This document shows positions 35,177-44,128 of a stretch of 64,000 nucleotides of DNA, one piece after another. Origin of the DNA: an uncultured bacterium (GTDB lineage Bacteria; Bacteroidota; Bacteroidia; Chitinophagales; Chitinophagaceae); assembly GCA_903826405.1 (NCBI GenBank), contig CAIKEH010000029.1, positions 29,412 through 93,411 on the forward strand, written 5' to 3'. A model generated the notes under the pieces. It ran no database searches. It saw only the letters and a program-made list of their open reading frames with translations, and was not told where the DNA came from. Made by a program: the position numbers and the translations under genes. The stretch's first letter is position 1, and every line of letters starts with the position of its first letter.

Positions 35177-35184
35177 TACCTTTG
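35177..35184 (+). promoter_or_regulatory. Candidate -7 element of the GT5 gene
   Basis: TACCTTTG matches TAnnTTTG exactly, 40 bases before the ATG at 35225, in the intergenic gap with panC. Confidence 0.42.
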
Positions 35185-35224
35185 CACACCTTTTCAGCCT
35201 TTCATACAAACACAACTTACGGGA

Positions 35225-36040
35225 ATGGTTACAAAGAAAAGAATTTTATTCATTGCCAACGAGATGTCGCCCTATCTGGAGTTGACGGAATTCTCCGAAG
35301 TGGTCAACAAACTGGCCATAAAGGCAAATGACAGCGGATTCGAAGTACGTTGTATCATGCCTCGGTTCGGTGTCATCAACGAAAGAAGGCATCGTTTGCA
35401 TGAAGTAGTAAGGCTTTCCGGCATCAATGTTTCCATTGACAATGATGATTACCCGTTACAGATTAAGGTAGCCTCATTACCCAACGCCAGGCTTCAGGTT
35501 TATTTTCTGGATAATGAGGATATGTTCAAGCGCAAAACCATTTTCCACGACGAATCTGAAAAATGGCATGATGACAATGGTCTACGCACCTTGTTTTTCT
35601 GCAAAGGCGCACTCGAGACAGTCAAGAAATTCGGATGGCCCCCAGACTTGATCCACTGTAGTGGCTGGATGTCCGGGCTGATTCCATTCTACCTTAAAAC
35701 TATTTATAAAAAAGAACCCGTATTCGGCAACAGTAAAGTAATCTATACTATTGGACAGAACACTTTCAAAGAAAAAATGGGATCAGATTTCCTGAAGAAG
35801 GCAACGTTGGGTGCACCCATAAAAGATAAGGAACTGGAATCCTACCAAGAAAATAATAATACAGGAATGTTCCGTGGTGGCGCTAGCTATGCTGATGCCA
35901 TCACATTCGGTGCAGACAAGGTCGACAAGAAACTACTGGATGAATTTTCAAAAGTCCGAGGGAAAAAGGTGATAGGCTACCGCGAAGGTTCGGATTTAAC
36001 AGAGTATTTACAATTGTACAACGATCTTGCCAACAAATAA
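35225..36040 (+). CDS. Glycogen/starch synthase catalytic-domain (GT5) protein, single domain
   Basis: 271 aa. It matches only the N-terminal half of GlgA: ILFIANEMSPYLELTEFSEVVNKLA, then MPRFGVINERRHRLHEV and PDLIHCSGWMSGLIPFYLK. Full GlgA enzymes have about 470-500 aa and need the C-terminal half for the nucleotide-sugar site; here it is absent, and the usual KTGGL near the start is changed to LTEFSE. Short forms like this are widespread in Bacteroidota beside panC, so it is likely a conserved family and not a local truncation. Real glycogen synthase activity is doubtful. The ATG at 35225 is taken over an upstream in-frame start at 35102. Confidence 0.82.
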   Translation: MVTKKRILFIANEMSPYLELTEFSEVVNKLAIKANDSGFEVRCIMPRFGVINERRHRLHEVVRLSGINVSIDNDDYPLQIKVASLPNARLQVYFLDNEDMFKRKTIFHDESEKWHDDNGLRTLFFCKGALETVKKFGWPPDLIHCSGWMSGLIPFYLKTIYKKEPVFGNSKVIYTIGQNTFKEKMGSDFLKKATLGAPIKDKELESYQENNNTGMFRGGASYADAITFGADKVDKKLLDEFSKVRGKKVIGYREGSDLTEYLQLYNDLANK

Positions 36041-36078
36041 GGACCATCTATCCTAACTCCTCAACAATAAACATCCTG

Positions 36079-37536
36079 GTGAACCGGAATCCGTTACTGA
36101 AAGTATTCGTTGCAGCATGTTTCTTGTCGACTGTTTTCTGGAACTGCACTAAGATCAAATCCACCGATATAGGTACGGATCTGCTCCCCGCCATAGACAA
36201 CGTCCATACTTTCGATACCACACTTGAGTTGATCACCAATAATTATCTTTTTGGCGATTCCGCAGTTCCCATACAACCAAGGCTACTCAGTGGAGGGGTC
36301 AACCCACACACGCTGGGTACCATATCGGACGATCCGCAATTTGGCACAACAACGGCGGCGATCTATATGGAAGCTCGGCCGGGATTCTACCCGTATTTTT
36401 TTGAAAATGAGAGAGACAGCCTTTACTTCGACTCCGTCGTGCTTTGTCTTAAGTGGAATTATACATGGGGTGACACCAATGCTCTTCAGAAGGTAAATGT
36501 CTATCGTGCAACGCAATTACTCCGACCAGACTCGGCATATCCGACCAACACCCATGTCAGTTATTCCACGTTGTTAGGCACGAAAACATTCAATCCTTAC
36601 TCCTTGAGAGATTCTCTCTTTCTGGACCGCGAAAAAACAAGAAATCAACTTCGAATTCGGCTCAATGACGATTTCGGTCGTTTCCTTCTTTCCCAGGATA
36701 CCGCTTTTGGGAAACCCTATTACAATGACACCCTTTTCCGACAGTTCTTCAACGGTTATGTAATCGCCCCTGACCCATACGGAGCTGGATCCGGTGCCAA
36801 TGCCTTAATGAGTTTTGCGCTTAGCGACACGGGTACATACGTCAACCTTTACTACCGTTACAGCAAACAAGGTAAACTGGATACGACTTTCAGAAAAATG
36901 AAGCTGGATAATGGTGCTGGAGGTGCTCATGCCAACATGATCGAAAGGCAATATGCCGGATCGCAGATCAGCCAACACCTCACCAAGTTGCCTTCCGGGG
37001 ATAGCATCATTTACATTCAAACATCTCCTGGCTCTTATTCGATCTTAAATATGCCATCCCTTCAAGGTTTCAAGGATGCTAAAGGAAATGTGATCATCCA
37101 CAAAGCGGAGATATACATGTCCCAACTGCCCTCCCCGCCATCAGAACAGGACGCCTACTTGATCCCGCCCCCGAACCTCTATATCGATTATTACAACAAG
37201 GATTCCTTGGCTCAGCAACCTTTCCTGTTGGATGGATTTTCGAACTTCAGTTATTCACCGGATCAACTGGGCGGTGCCCGTAAATATGTTGCTGACCCTT
37301 CTGGAGCAGTCCTATCTGAATACCGTTTTGACATAGCCAGATACGTTCAAGGGATCGTAACGAGGAATAATAAGGTAAATGATGTTTATCTGTATTCACC
37401 CAATGCGGTCAGATATCCCAACCTCACCGTGGGAGCCTCAGTAAATCCCATGGCCTATGGTCGAGTTAAACTTGGAGGGGGCAATCTACATTCAGAAAAA
37501 CGAATGAGACTGAGGATAATTTATTCAAAACTTTAG
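36079..37536 (+). CDS. DUF4270 family lipoprotein
   Basis: 485 aa, starting with GTG at 36079. A signal sequence ends at Cys23 (VFWNC, an unusual lipobox). The typical DUF4270 opening, TDIGTDLLPAIDNVHTFDTTLEL, is followed by a beta-rich domain rich in Tyr and Asp-Ser pairs. This family is nearly restricted to Bacteroidota; its function is unknown and a role in the outer membrane or in protein export has been suspected. It follows the GT5 gene by 38 bases, so the two may be co-transcribed. Confidence 0.84.
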   Translation: MNRNPLLKVFVAACFLSTVFWNCTKIKSTDIGTDLLPAIDNVHTFDTTLELITNNYLFGDSAVPIQPRLLSGGVNPHTLGTISDDPQFGTTTAAIYMEARPGFYPYFFENERDSLYFDSVVLCLKWNYTWGDTNALQKVNVYRATQLLRPDSAYPTNTHVSYSTLLGTKTFNPYSLRDSLFLDREKTRNQLRIRLNDDFGRFLLSQDTAFGKPYYNDTLFRQFFNGYVIAPDPYGAGSGANALMSFALSDTGTYVNLYYRYSKQGKLDTTFRKMKLDNGAGGAHANMIERQYAGSQISQHLTKLPSGDSIIYIQTSPGSYSILNMPSLQGFKDAKGNVIIHKAEIYMSQLPSPPSEQDAYLIPPPNLYIDYYNKDSLAQQPFLLDGFSNFSYSPDQLGGARKYVADPSGAVLSEYRFDIARYVQGIVTRNNKVNDVYLYSPNAVRYPNLTVGASVNPMAYGRVKLGGGNLHSEKRMRLRIIYSKL

Positions 37537-37552
37537 GGTGCCGATCCCTAAA
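37532..37552. promoter_or_regulatory. Inverted repeat overlapping the metK promoter
   Basis: TTTAGGG (37532-37538) and CCCTAAA (37546-37552) form a perfect 7-bp inverted repeat with a 7-base spacer. The left arm contains the stop codon of the DUF4270 gene and the right arm overlaps the metK -7 element. It could be an operator or a weak terminator hairpin. Confidence 0.4.
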
Positions 37553-37556
37553 TTTG
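37549..37556 (+). promoter_or_regulatory. Candidate -7 element of metK
   Basis: TAAATTTG is an exact consensus match, 19 bases before the metK ATG. Confidence 0.45.
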
Positions 37557-37575
37557 CATCTTAAAAATCAACAAC

Positions 37576-38835
37576 ATGCCATACTTATTCACTTCAGAGA
37601 GCGTATCTGAAGGGCATCCGGACAAGATAGCCGACCAAATCTCCGATGCTTTGATCGACAATTTTCTGGCTTGGGATCCACAATCCAAAGTGGCATGTGA
37701 GACCTTAGTGACCACGGGACAGGTTGTGTTGGCTGGGGAGGTAAAATCCAAGACCTACCTCGATGTACAGAAGATCGCTCGTGAAGTGATCGCGCAGATC
37801 GGTTATACCAAAAGTGAATACATGTTCGAGGCGAACAGCTGCGGCATCATTTCCGCCATACATGAACAGTCCCCAGATATCAATCAAGGTGTCGAACGTA
37901 AGAACAAAGAAGACCAAGGAGCAGGTGACCAGGGAATGATGTTCGGCTATGCCACCAATGAAACGGAGAATTTCATGCCTCTGGCCCTTGACTTAGCCCA
38001 TAAGATCCTCTATGAAATGTCCCTCATCCGGAGGGAGAAGAATTCAAAAATGCCCTACCTGCGCCCGGATGCAAAAAGTCAGGTCACGATAGAATATGAT
38101 GATGATGACAGGCCGCTGCGCATAGACACGATCGTGGTATCCACACAGCATGACGAATTTGACAAGGACCAGAAAATGCTGGACAAAATCAGTCAGGATG
38201 TGAGATCCATAGTGATCCCCAGGGTCATCGCCAAATGCAATAAGAACGTCCAGAAACTTTTCACTGGAAAGATCACCTATCATATCAACCCTACAGGGAA
38301 ATTCGTCATCGGTGGTCCCCATGGAGATACCGGCCTGACCGGCAGAAAGATCATCGTGGACACTTATGGAGGCAAAGGTGCACATGGCGGGGGTGCCTTC
38401 AGTGGCAAAGACCCTTCAAAAGTTGACCGTAGTGCAGCCTATGCGGCGAGGCATATCGCCAAGAATCTGGTCGCATCCGGTGTGGCTGATGAGATTCTCG
38501 TACAAGTCTCGTATGCCATAGGTGTTGCCAGACCCATGGGGATATTCGTGGATACTTATGGCAGTTCCAAAGTGAATATGACCGATGGGCAGATAGCCCA
38601 GAAGATCAGCGAGATTTTTGACCTGCGCCCATATCATATTGAAAAAAGGCTGAAACTACGAAACCCCATCTATCAGGAAACAGCTTCCTATGGACACATG
38701 GGCCGCAAGAACGAGATAAAAACCAAAACTTTCAAAACACCTGAGGGAAGGGTTAAAACCATGAAAGTGGAATTGTTCACCTGGGAGAAACTGGATTATG
38801 TAAAACCCGTGAAAAAAGCCTTTGGGATCAAATAG
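37576..38835 (+). CDS. metK: S-adenosylmethionine synthetase
   Basis: 419 aa. Forms SAM from methionine and [23 protein letters not shown] opens the protein; [13 protein letters not shown] (the ATP-loop), [21 protein letters not shown] and the potassium/magnesium residues around [21 protein letters not shown] are intact. It supplies SAM for the methyltransferases in this window (pcm, rlmB). No SAM riboswitch fits in the 39-base leader region. Confidence 0.97.
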   Translation: MPYLFTSESVSEGHPDKIADQISDALIDNFLAWDPQSKVACETLVTTGQVVLAGEVKSKTYLDVQKIAREVIAQIGYTKSEYMFEANSCGIISAIHEQSPDINQGVERKNKEDQGAGDQGMMFGYATNETENFMPLALDLAHKILYEMSLIRREKNSKMPYLRPDAKSQVTIEYDDDDRPLRIDTIVVSTQHDEFDKDQKMLDKISQDVRSIVIPRVIAKCNKNVQKLFTGKITYHINPTGKFVIGGPHGDTGLTGRKIIVDTYGGKGAHGGGAFSGKDPSKVDRSAAYAARHIAKNLVASGVADEILVQVSYAIGVARPMGIFVDTYGSSKVNMTDGQIAQKISEIFDLRPYHIEKRLKLRNPIYQETASYGHMGRKNEIKTKTFKTPEGRVKTMKVELFTWEKLDYVKPVKKAFGIK

Positions 38836-38854
38836 GAAAATCATTCTTAATCAG

Positions 38855-38880
38855 AACCTCCCGCCAAAGGAGGTTTTTTT
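38855..38880 (+). terminator. Terminator of metK
   Basis: AACCTCC/GGAGGTT hairpin with a seven-base loop and a following T-run, just before the Nudix gene. Confidence 0.85.
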
Positions 38881-38891
38881 ATTTGCACAGA

Positions 38892-39461
38892 ATGAAGGAT
38901 AATGGCTCCAATTGGACAATCCGCAAAGAGCGAAAGGTCTACGATAATCCCTGGATAACCTTGACGGAATTCGATGTGCTTAATCCAAAGGGAAATCCCG
39001 GCATTTATGGAAAAGTCCATTTCAAAAACAAGGCCCTGGGTATAGTAGCCTTATCGGAAGAGGGAAAGATAACTTTGGTTGGTCAATTCCGGTTCCCTTT
39101 ATCCCAATACAGTTGGGAGATCCCTGAAGGAGGTGGTCCTTTGGGCGTTGACCCGCTTGAATCCGCAAAACGGGAACTGAAAGAGGAGACTGGCATGTCC
39201 GCAAGTCATTGGCAAAAGATCCTCGAAATTCATCTCTCCAATTCCGTCACAGATGAACACGGATTGATCTATTTAGCCACAGGACTGACCAGGGGCCAAG
39301 CACATCCCGAAGATACCGAGGACCTGAAGACCATGGAAATCCCTTTCGGCGAGGCATTAGAGATGGTACTGGATGGAAGTATCACGGATTCGATGACTGT
39401 TACTGCCTTACTTTGTGTGAAAGTCATGTTGGACAAAGGCCAGATCAAACTGTCAATTTAA
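38892..39461 (+). CDS. Nudix hydrolase (ADP-ribose pyrophosphatase-like)
   Basis: 189 aa. Hydrolyses a nucleoside diphosphate linked to another group, most likely ADP-ribose. The Nudix box reads GGGPLGVDPLESAKRELKEETGM: the catalytic REL-KEETG part is intact, but the first Glu of the G-x5-E consensus is a Val. A domain-swapping N-terminus (VYDNPWITLTEFDVL) and WEIPEGGG are as in ADP-ribose hydrolases. The ATG at 38892 is preferred to a TTG three codons earlier. It ends five bases before rlmB, so the two are probably one operon. Confidence 0.87.
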   Translation: MKDNGSNWTIRKERKVYDNPWITLTEFDVLNPKGNPGIYGKVHFKNKALGIVALSEEGKITLVGQFRFPLSQYSWEIPEGGGPLGVDPLESAKRELKEETGMSASHWQKILEIHLSNSVTDEHGLIYLATGLTRGQAHPEDTEDLKTMEIPFGEALEMVLDGSITDSMTVTALLCVKVMLDKGQIKLSI

Positions 39462-39466
39462 ACTTC

Positions 39467-40213
39467 ATGAGCAGAACAAACCTCATCATCGGAAGACAAC
39501 CCGTATTGGAAGCCTTAAAGGAGGGCAAAGAGATCGAGAGGATATTCATGCTCAGGAATGGGGTCGGGGAAATCGTCAATGAGATCCGTGAACTCGCCAA
39601 CAGATCACAGATTCCCATCAATATTGTTCCGGCTGAAAAACTGAACAGCCTCAGCAGAGCCCAACATCAGGGAATCATTGCCCTGGCCGGAATGGTCACC
39701 TATATGGATCTTCAGCAGGTTCTAGACCATATCGTAGGTAAAGGAGAAATCCCTCTCTTGGTGATGCTGGACGGGGTGACTGATGTCCGAAATATCGGAG
39801 CCATCGCCAGATCTGCATGGTGTTGCGGTGCCCAAGCCATCATCATACCTGATAAAGGTGTAGGAGCCCTGAATGAAGATGCCATCAAATCATCTGCGGG
39901 AGCATTACAGATGATTGCCGTTTGCAGGGTAGGAAGCCTGCTCAAGGCGGTGGATAGCCTGCACTTGAATGGGATTCCCGTTTTCACCAGTGAAATGAAA
40001 GCCGAAAAAATGGTGACCGAAATGGACTGGCGGGCACCTGCCTGCATTGTCATGGGAAGCGAGGATAAGGGGGTTCAGCCTTATATGACCAAGGCTGCAG
40101 ATGCCCATTTTCATATACCGATGGCCGGAAAGTTCGATTCGTTCAACGTAAGTGTGGCGGCAGGCATCATACTTTATGAAGCCATGAAACAACGTATGGG
40201 GATCTCAGGCTAA
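39467..40213 (+). CDS. rlmB: 23S rRNA (guanosine-2251-2'-O)-methyltransferase family protein
   Basis: 248 aa SPOUT (TrmH) methyltransferase. An N-terminal substrate-binding domain (IIGRQPVLEALKEGKEIERIF) is followed by the knot with DVRNIGAIARSAWCCG, VMGSEDKGVQP and FNVSVAAGIILYE, the three TrmH motifs. RlmB methylates G2251 in the ribosomal P-loop; TrmH-type tRNA targets cannot be excluded. It starts five bases after the Nudix stop and its stop codon overlaps that of the convergent gene at 40210. Confidence 0.91.
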   Translation: MSRTNLIIGRQPVLEALKEGKEIERIFMLRNGVGEIVNEIRELANRSQIPINIVPAEKLNSLSRAQHQGIIALAGMVTYMDLQQVLDHIVGKGEIPLLVMLDGVTDVRNIGAIARSAWCCGAQAIIIPDKGVGALNEDAIKSSAGALQMIAVCRVGSLLKAVDSLHLNGIPVFTSEMKAEKMVTEMDWRAPACIVMGSEDKGVQPYMTKAADAHFHIPMAGKFDSFNVSVAAGIILYEAMKQRMGISG

Positions 40214-41148
40214 TTTTCCAACAACTTCCTGTCATAGAGCCCCGGCTTCAATTTGGCTAAGTTTTTCGATCGTTTTCTCAAGTGCTTTTTCTGATCGATA
40301 TAATTGATGTCGTTGAATCTGATATCACCGATCGATGTCAGAGATACAGTGTTGACATCCCTGACCGTCCCGGAATCCGGATCAAGCATCCTCCAATTAC
40401 CCAGTTGTTCCCAAACTGGTCTGAAAATCTCATCCCGGAACCTGCGTCCAAGAGGGTATCCGGAAATACCCCATTTACTTCCGAACATGAATGGCTTCGT
40501 CATGACCCAACTTTGAGATGCCAGGATTGGTGTTCGAGGGAAGGCCTTGCCCAACTGCAACAACAGGGAATCCCCCTGCATGGCACTGGAAGACAGAATG
40601 TGATTCGAAGGACGATCGTAAGTGGCGGAGCCATAACAGGCCCCAAGGGTAACATAGCTGGACCTATCACAATAAATGGATATATCCTGCAACGACTTAC
40701 GGATTCGAGGCTCATCCATAGTGACAAAATTCACAGTATCGAATCCCAACATGAACAAGCTGCGTCCAGAACGGTAAGTCCCATGAGAGTCTATCCACAG
40801 ATCTCCGATCATCTGATTCGGATGACGGGACATCAATTCCCCCATTTTCAAGGGCAATTCCTCTGGTGATCTGATCTTGAGCACTTTTATTTTCCTACTG
40901 AAGATCTGTGCAAGTCGGGTGCTGGTACGGATGACAAAAGAAGAAAGAGTAAAATGGGTCTCTTTACTGTAAACAAAGACATTTACTCGGTCCTTTACAA
41001 TTTGTTTTGTCAGACTGTCGGGACCAGAAGCTGCCCAATCTTCATGTATACCGTTCACGCCGGAATATGGAGTTTGCTGCGCCTTAAGTCCGCCATTCAA
41101 AATGATTAAACCGATAAAGGCATAAAAAATTAACCGGTGAAATGGCAT
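40210..41148 (-). CDS. Exported protein of unknown function with a caspase-like His/Cys dyad
   Basis: 312 aa with a signal peptide ending near LKAQ (residue 24). I do not recognise a named family with certainty. The core shows LWIDSHGTYRSG (His122) and YVTLGACYGS (Cys171), 49 residues apart, each at the end of a predicted beta strand. This is the layout of clan CD peptidases (caspase, clostripain, CHAT) and of the DUF4347 group. After it, TPILASQSWVM and KWGISGYPLG resemble the substrate-loop region of those folds. The C-terminus is basic. A peptidase role is inference. The gene is single, convergent to rlmB. Confidence 0.62.
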   Translation of the reverse strand: MPFHRLIFYAFIGLIILNGGLKAQQTPYSGVNGIHEDWAASGPDSLTKQIVKDRVNVFVYSKETHFTLSSFVIRTSTRLAQIFSRKIKVLKIRSPEELPLKMGELMSRHPNQMIGDLWIDSHGTYRSGRSLFMLGFDTVNFVTMDEPRIRKSLQDISIYCDRSSYVTLGACYGSATYDRPSNHILSSSAMQGDSLLLQLGKAFPRTPILASQSWVMTKPFMFGSKWGISGYPLGRRFRDEIFRPVWEQLGNWRMLDPDSGTVRDVNTVSLTSIGDIRFNDINYIDQKKHLRKRSKNLAKLKPGLYDRKLLEN

Positions 41149-41152
41149 GGTT

Positions 41153-41160
41153 CAAAATTA
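41153..41160 (-). promoter_or_regulatory. Candidate -7 element of the caspase-like gene
   Basis: TAATTTTG on the minus strand ends four bases before the ATG at 41148, another possible leaderless start. Confidence 0.38.
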
Positions 41161-41212
41161 TGTAAATAGGAACCGGTCGGTGTTGACCAATTTGACCCTA
41201 GAATGTTGATGG

Positions 41213-41989
41213 TCAGTTTCGCATCCTGTCCGATACCAGTTTTGACCTCCATTTAGAAGGAAGCAGGTTTTGCAGTTGGTAGAGTAATCTATTTAGCCTA
41301 CCGGGAATGATCAGGGATCGGTTTTCGAACATAGCTGCGAGTGCCTGCTCCGCAACTTCTTCAGGTTCCAGTATCATTCGGGCGGACAAGCCTTTCAATC
41401 TGGCATTTGTTCCTCTTACCCGATCATTGGTGTTGACAGGTCCTGGGCTGACAACCGTGACATGTACATTCGAACCGGAAAGGGATAAACGTAAAGATCC
41501 AGAAAAGGAATCCATAAACGCCTTACTGGCCAAATAAACCGATTTATCCGGAACTTCTATATGTGAGCCCAGACTGGACACATTAAGAATATGGGCCTTG
41601 GATCTCTGCATCAACTCAGGCAGAAATAATCTGGTCAACACAACAGGCACCATGACGTTCAACTGTATCTGCTTTTCATAAAATGAGGGTGCCAAAGAAA
41701 GGAAGGGTGCCGTGGAACCCATTCCGGCGTTATTGACCAGAATTCGCAGATCACCGTTGGTTCGGGCAAAAGTTTCAAAAACAGATTGACAGGCACCGGG
41801 TTGAGTCAGGTCGATGTCCATTGCATGGCACTCAACTTGATATTTCAAGGATAATGATGCTGATATCTTATCGAGATCATCTCGATGAAGTGCAACCAGA
41901 AAAAGGTCGTAACCCCGACGGGCTAAACCTTCAGCAAGTGCAAATCCTATGCCATGTCCCGCACCTGTCACGAGTGCCATTTTCCTCAT
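41213..41989 (-). CDS. Short-chain dehydrogenase/reductase
   Basis: 258 aa classical SDR. The nucleotide site is TGAGHGIGFALAEGLA, the NNAG motif is LVNNAGMGS, and the catalytic residues are Ser in LNVSSLGS and YxxxK in YLASKAFMDSF. The substrate is unknown; the subgroup (DltE/SadH-like) often acts on lipids or fatty aldehydes. The start at 41989 (MRKMALVTG) overlaps the stop of the upstream gene as TGATG, which fixes it over the longer reading to 42013. Confidence 0.88.
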   Translation of the reverse strand: MRKMALVTGAGHGIGFALAEGLARRGYDLFLVALHRDDLDKISASLSLKYQVECHAMDIDLTQPGACQSVFETFARTNGDLRILVNNAGMGSTAPFLSLAPSFYEKQIQLNVMVPVVLTRLFLPELMQRSKAHILNVSSLGSHIEVPDKSVYLASKAFMDSFSGSLRLSLSGSNVHVTVVSPGPVNTNDRVRGTNARLKGLSARMILEPEEVAEQALAAMFENRSLIIPGRLNRLLYQLQNLLPSKWRSKLVSDRMRN

Positions 41990-42975
41990 CACATCCTGTT
42001 TTGACGCAGCCATTCGATCGTCTGACCGACTCCGTCCTGGAGCGTGCGAATGTGGTACCCCAACTCATTAACGGCCTTGCTGCTGTCCAGGGCCCAATCA
42101 TACTCATATTTGGCCACCCAATCGGGAGTGATCATGGGAGAGATCCCCGTGATGTTGGCCTTGAGCATTTGAAGATGACTGAACATTTTTAGCAGCGGAA
42201 ATGGGATGTGATACAGCTTCAATTTAACTCCGCTGGTAGTGCTTATGGCATTCATTAGTTCATTGAATGTCGAGTTCACCCCACCCATGATATAACGTTC
42301 TCCTCCTCGACCTTTCTCCATCGCAAGTATATGACCGTTCACTACATCCTCCACATGGCAATAGGATCCCACATCATTGCCATTGCCGGGGATCACTTTC
42401 CAGTTCTTCTTGATGTAGCGTTCCATGATCTTGGTCACTGGATTGCTGACGGTGTCCAAGCCTGGACCATATACTCTTGCAGGGTTGACGATAACCACGG
42501 GCAGACCATCTTTTGTGAATTGCCTGCATACCTCTTCGGAATCAGCCTTGGTGGTTTCATAATGGTTGAAAAAACCTGTGATACGCGGCCTGTTTTCATC
42601 CATCGGAGTATTGTCCGATGGTCCGATTACTCCCGCAGTTGAAGTATACACGACCTTTTGCACTCCAGCCTTTTTTGCAGATTCAAGCACCAGCCTGGTT
42701 CCCTCTACATTTATCTTATGGAACGTTCCCGGGTCTTTAGCCCACAGGCGCGCATAAGCAGCGAGATGGTATACCTGAGTGACATCCTTCATCGCAGCTT
42801 CGAGCGAAGGTTTATCATTGATATCCCCGATTGCCAAATGGATATTCGGTCGATTATAGGCTGGCGAGGTAGGTTTCTGGCGGCATAGTAGCCTTACCTC
42901 CTGACCCAGACCCGCCAATTTGAACGTCAGGGAAGAACCTATATAACCGGTTGCTCCGGTAATGAGGATCGCCAT
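41989..42975 (-). CDS. NAD-dependent epimerase/dehydratase (extended SDR, dihydroflavonol-reductase-like)
   Basis: 328 aa from the ATG at 42975; an upstream frame to 43107 is not conserved in form. The Rossmann start is ILITGATGYIGSSLTFKLAG, the active Ser/Thr in VVYTSTAGVIG and YxxxK in YETTKADSEEV. Similar to HpnA and dihydroflavonol-4-reductase proteins that reduce sugar or lipid-linked carbonyls. It overlaps the SDR gene downstream by one base, suggesting two steps of one pathway. Confidence 0.88.
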   Translation of the reverse strand: MAILITGATGYIGSSLTFKLAGLGQEVRLLCRQKPTSPAYNRPNIHLAIGDINDKPSLEAAMKDVTQVYHLAAYARLWAKDPGTFHKINVEGTRLVLESAKKAGVQKVVYTSTAGVIGPSDNTPMDENRPRITGFFNHYETTKADSEEVCRQFTKDGLPVVIVNPARVYGPGLDTVSNPVTKIMERYIKKNWKVIPGNGNDVGSYCHVEDVVNGHILAMEKGRGGERYIMGGVNSTFNELMNAISTTSGVKLKLYHIPFPLLKMFSHLQMLKANITGISPMITPDWVAKYEYDWALDSSKAVNELGYHIRTLQDGVGQTIEWLRQNRM

Positions 42976-43137
42976 AAGCGTAATTTGGGTACGAATGTAG
43001 CACTCAGGGGTGATTCTACCTTCATTTGAACCAATATGAGTTTTGTTAAAGTAATATATAAAGGCACGTGGATCTCCATGCAATGAGTGTATGGAAAGAC
43101 TATTCACCGAACCGCTGGTCCTCCTTAATTTCGCGAT

Positions 43138-44112
43138 ATGGAATTCAGATTGCCCCTTTCCGTTAGACCATCCGTGGAAAAAATCGGTATGGGAGACCCT
43201 ATACTGCTAACGGGCTCCTGCTTCACCGATCACATGGCCAGTCAACTCAGGAATTATCGATACCCAGTCCTGGAAAATCCTAACGGCATCCTCTTCAATC
43301 CGTTCAGCATTGCACATAGCCTGACATCTTGCATGAATGCCAGAAAGTATACAACCGATGACATCTTTGAGCAGGACGGCGTTTGGCATAGCTGGCAATT
43401 CCACAGCCGCTTCTCATCGACCATTTCCCAAGAAACCATCGACAGGATGAATTCATCCCATGGAGAGGCACATCAATTCCTTCAAGACTCAAAATGGATC
43501 ATCATTACGTTGGGCTCCGCATTCGTATACCAACATCCCGTGGCAGGGATTGTGGCCAACTGCCATAAAGTTCCCACGGATCGCTTCCAGAAAAGATTGC
43601 TCGGGCAGAATGAAATGTTTCGCGAGTTGGATGAAGTTTTCACAAAGCTGTTTCGTTTCAATCCCCGACTCAGGATCATTTTAACCATCAGTCCAGTTCG
43701 ACACTTGCGGGATGGATTCATTGAGAACAATCAGAGTAAAGCAGCACTCATCACTGCGGTTCACGCACTTGTACACAGCCATCCATCTGTACATTATTTC
43801 CCCGCCTATGAACTCGTGATGGATGACCTCAGGGATTACCGTTACTTTGCGGAAGACATGGTGCACCCAAATTATCTGGCCACTCGATATGTCTGGGAGA
43901 AATTCGTTCAAACGTATATGGACGACCCAACCCAGGAACTGATGAAGAAGATAAACGCGATAAATGTTGCGAGGTCACATAAACCATTCCAACCGAACTC
44001 CACAGCACACCGCAGATTCATGGATCAATATTTGGAGCTATCCCGACAATTGCAGGCAAATCATCCATCATTGGACTTTAGCCAGGATATCAAATACTTC
44101 TCTTCGAACTGA
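43138..44112 (+). CDS. GSCFA domain protein (SGNH-hydrolase-like)
   Basis: 324 aa. The family-naming motif Gly26-Ser-Cys-Phe29 appears in LLTGSCFTDHM, with later blocks IITLGSAFVYQ, LTISPVRHLRDG and the His-containing MVHPNYLATRYVWEKF. The family is related to SGNH/GDSL esterases, with the Ser27 as nucleophile and the late Asp/His pair as acid and base. Substrate unknown; likely a glycan or polysaccharide acyl group. No signal peptide. It is divergent to the epimerase gene and convergent to miaE. Confidence 0.87.
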   Translation: MEFRLPLSVRPSVEKIGMGDPILLTGSCFTDHMASQLRNYRYPVLENPNGILFNPFSIAHSLTSCMNARKYTTDDIFEQDGVWHSWQFHSRFSSTISQETIDRMNSSHGEAHQFLQDSKWIIITLGSAFVYQHPVAGIVANCHKVPTDRFQKRLLGQNEMFRELDEVFTKLFRFNPRLRIILTISPVRHLRDGFIENNQSKAALITAVHALVHSHPSVHYFPAYELVMDDLRDYRYFAEDMVHPNYLATRYVWEKFVQTYMDDPTQELMKKINAINVARSHKPFQPNSTAHRRFMDQYLELSRQLQANHPSLDFSQDIKYFSSN

Positions 44113-44128
44113 TAAGCGTTTTGAACGT

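Noticed and set aside
37537..37575. Possible SAM riboswitch before metK
   Set aside because: Only 39 bases separate the stop of the previous gene from the metK ATG, too few for any known SAM riboswitch class.
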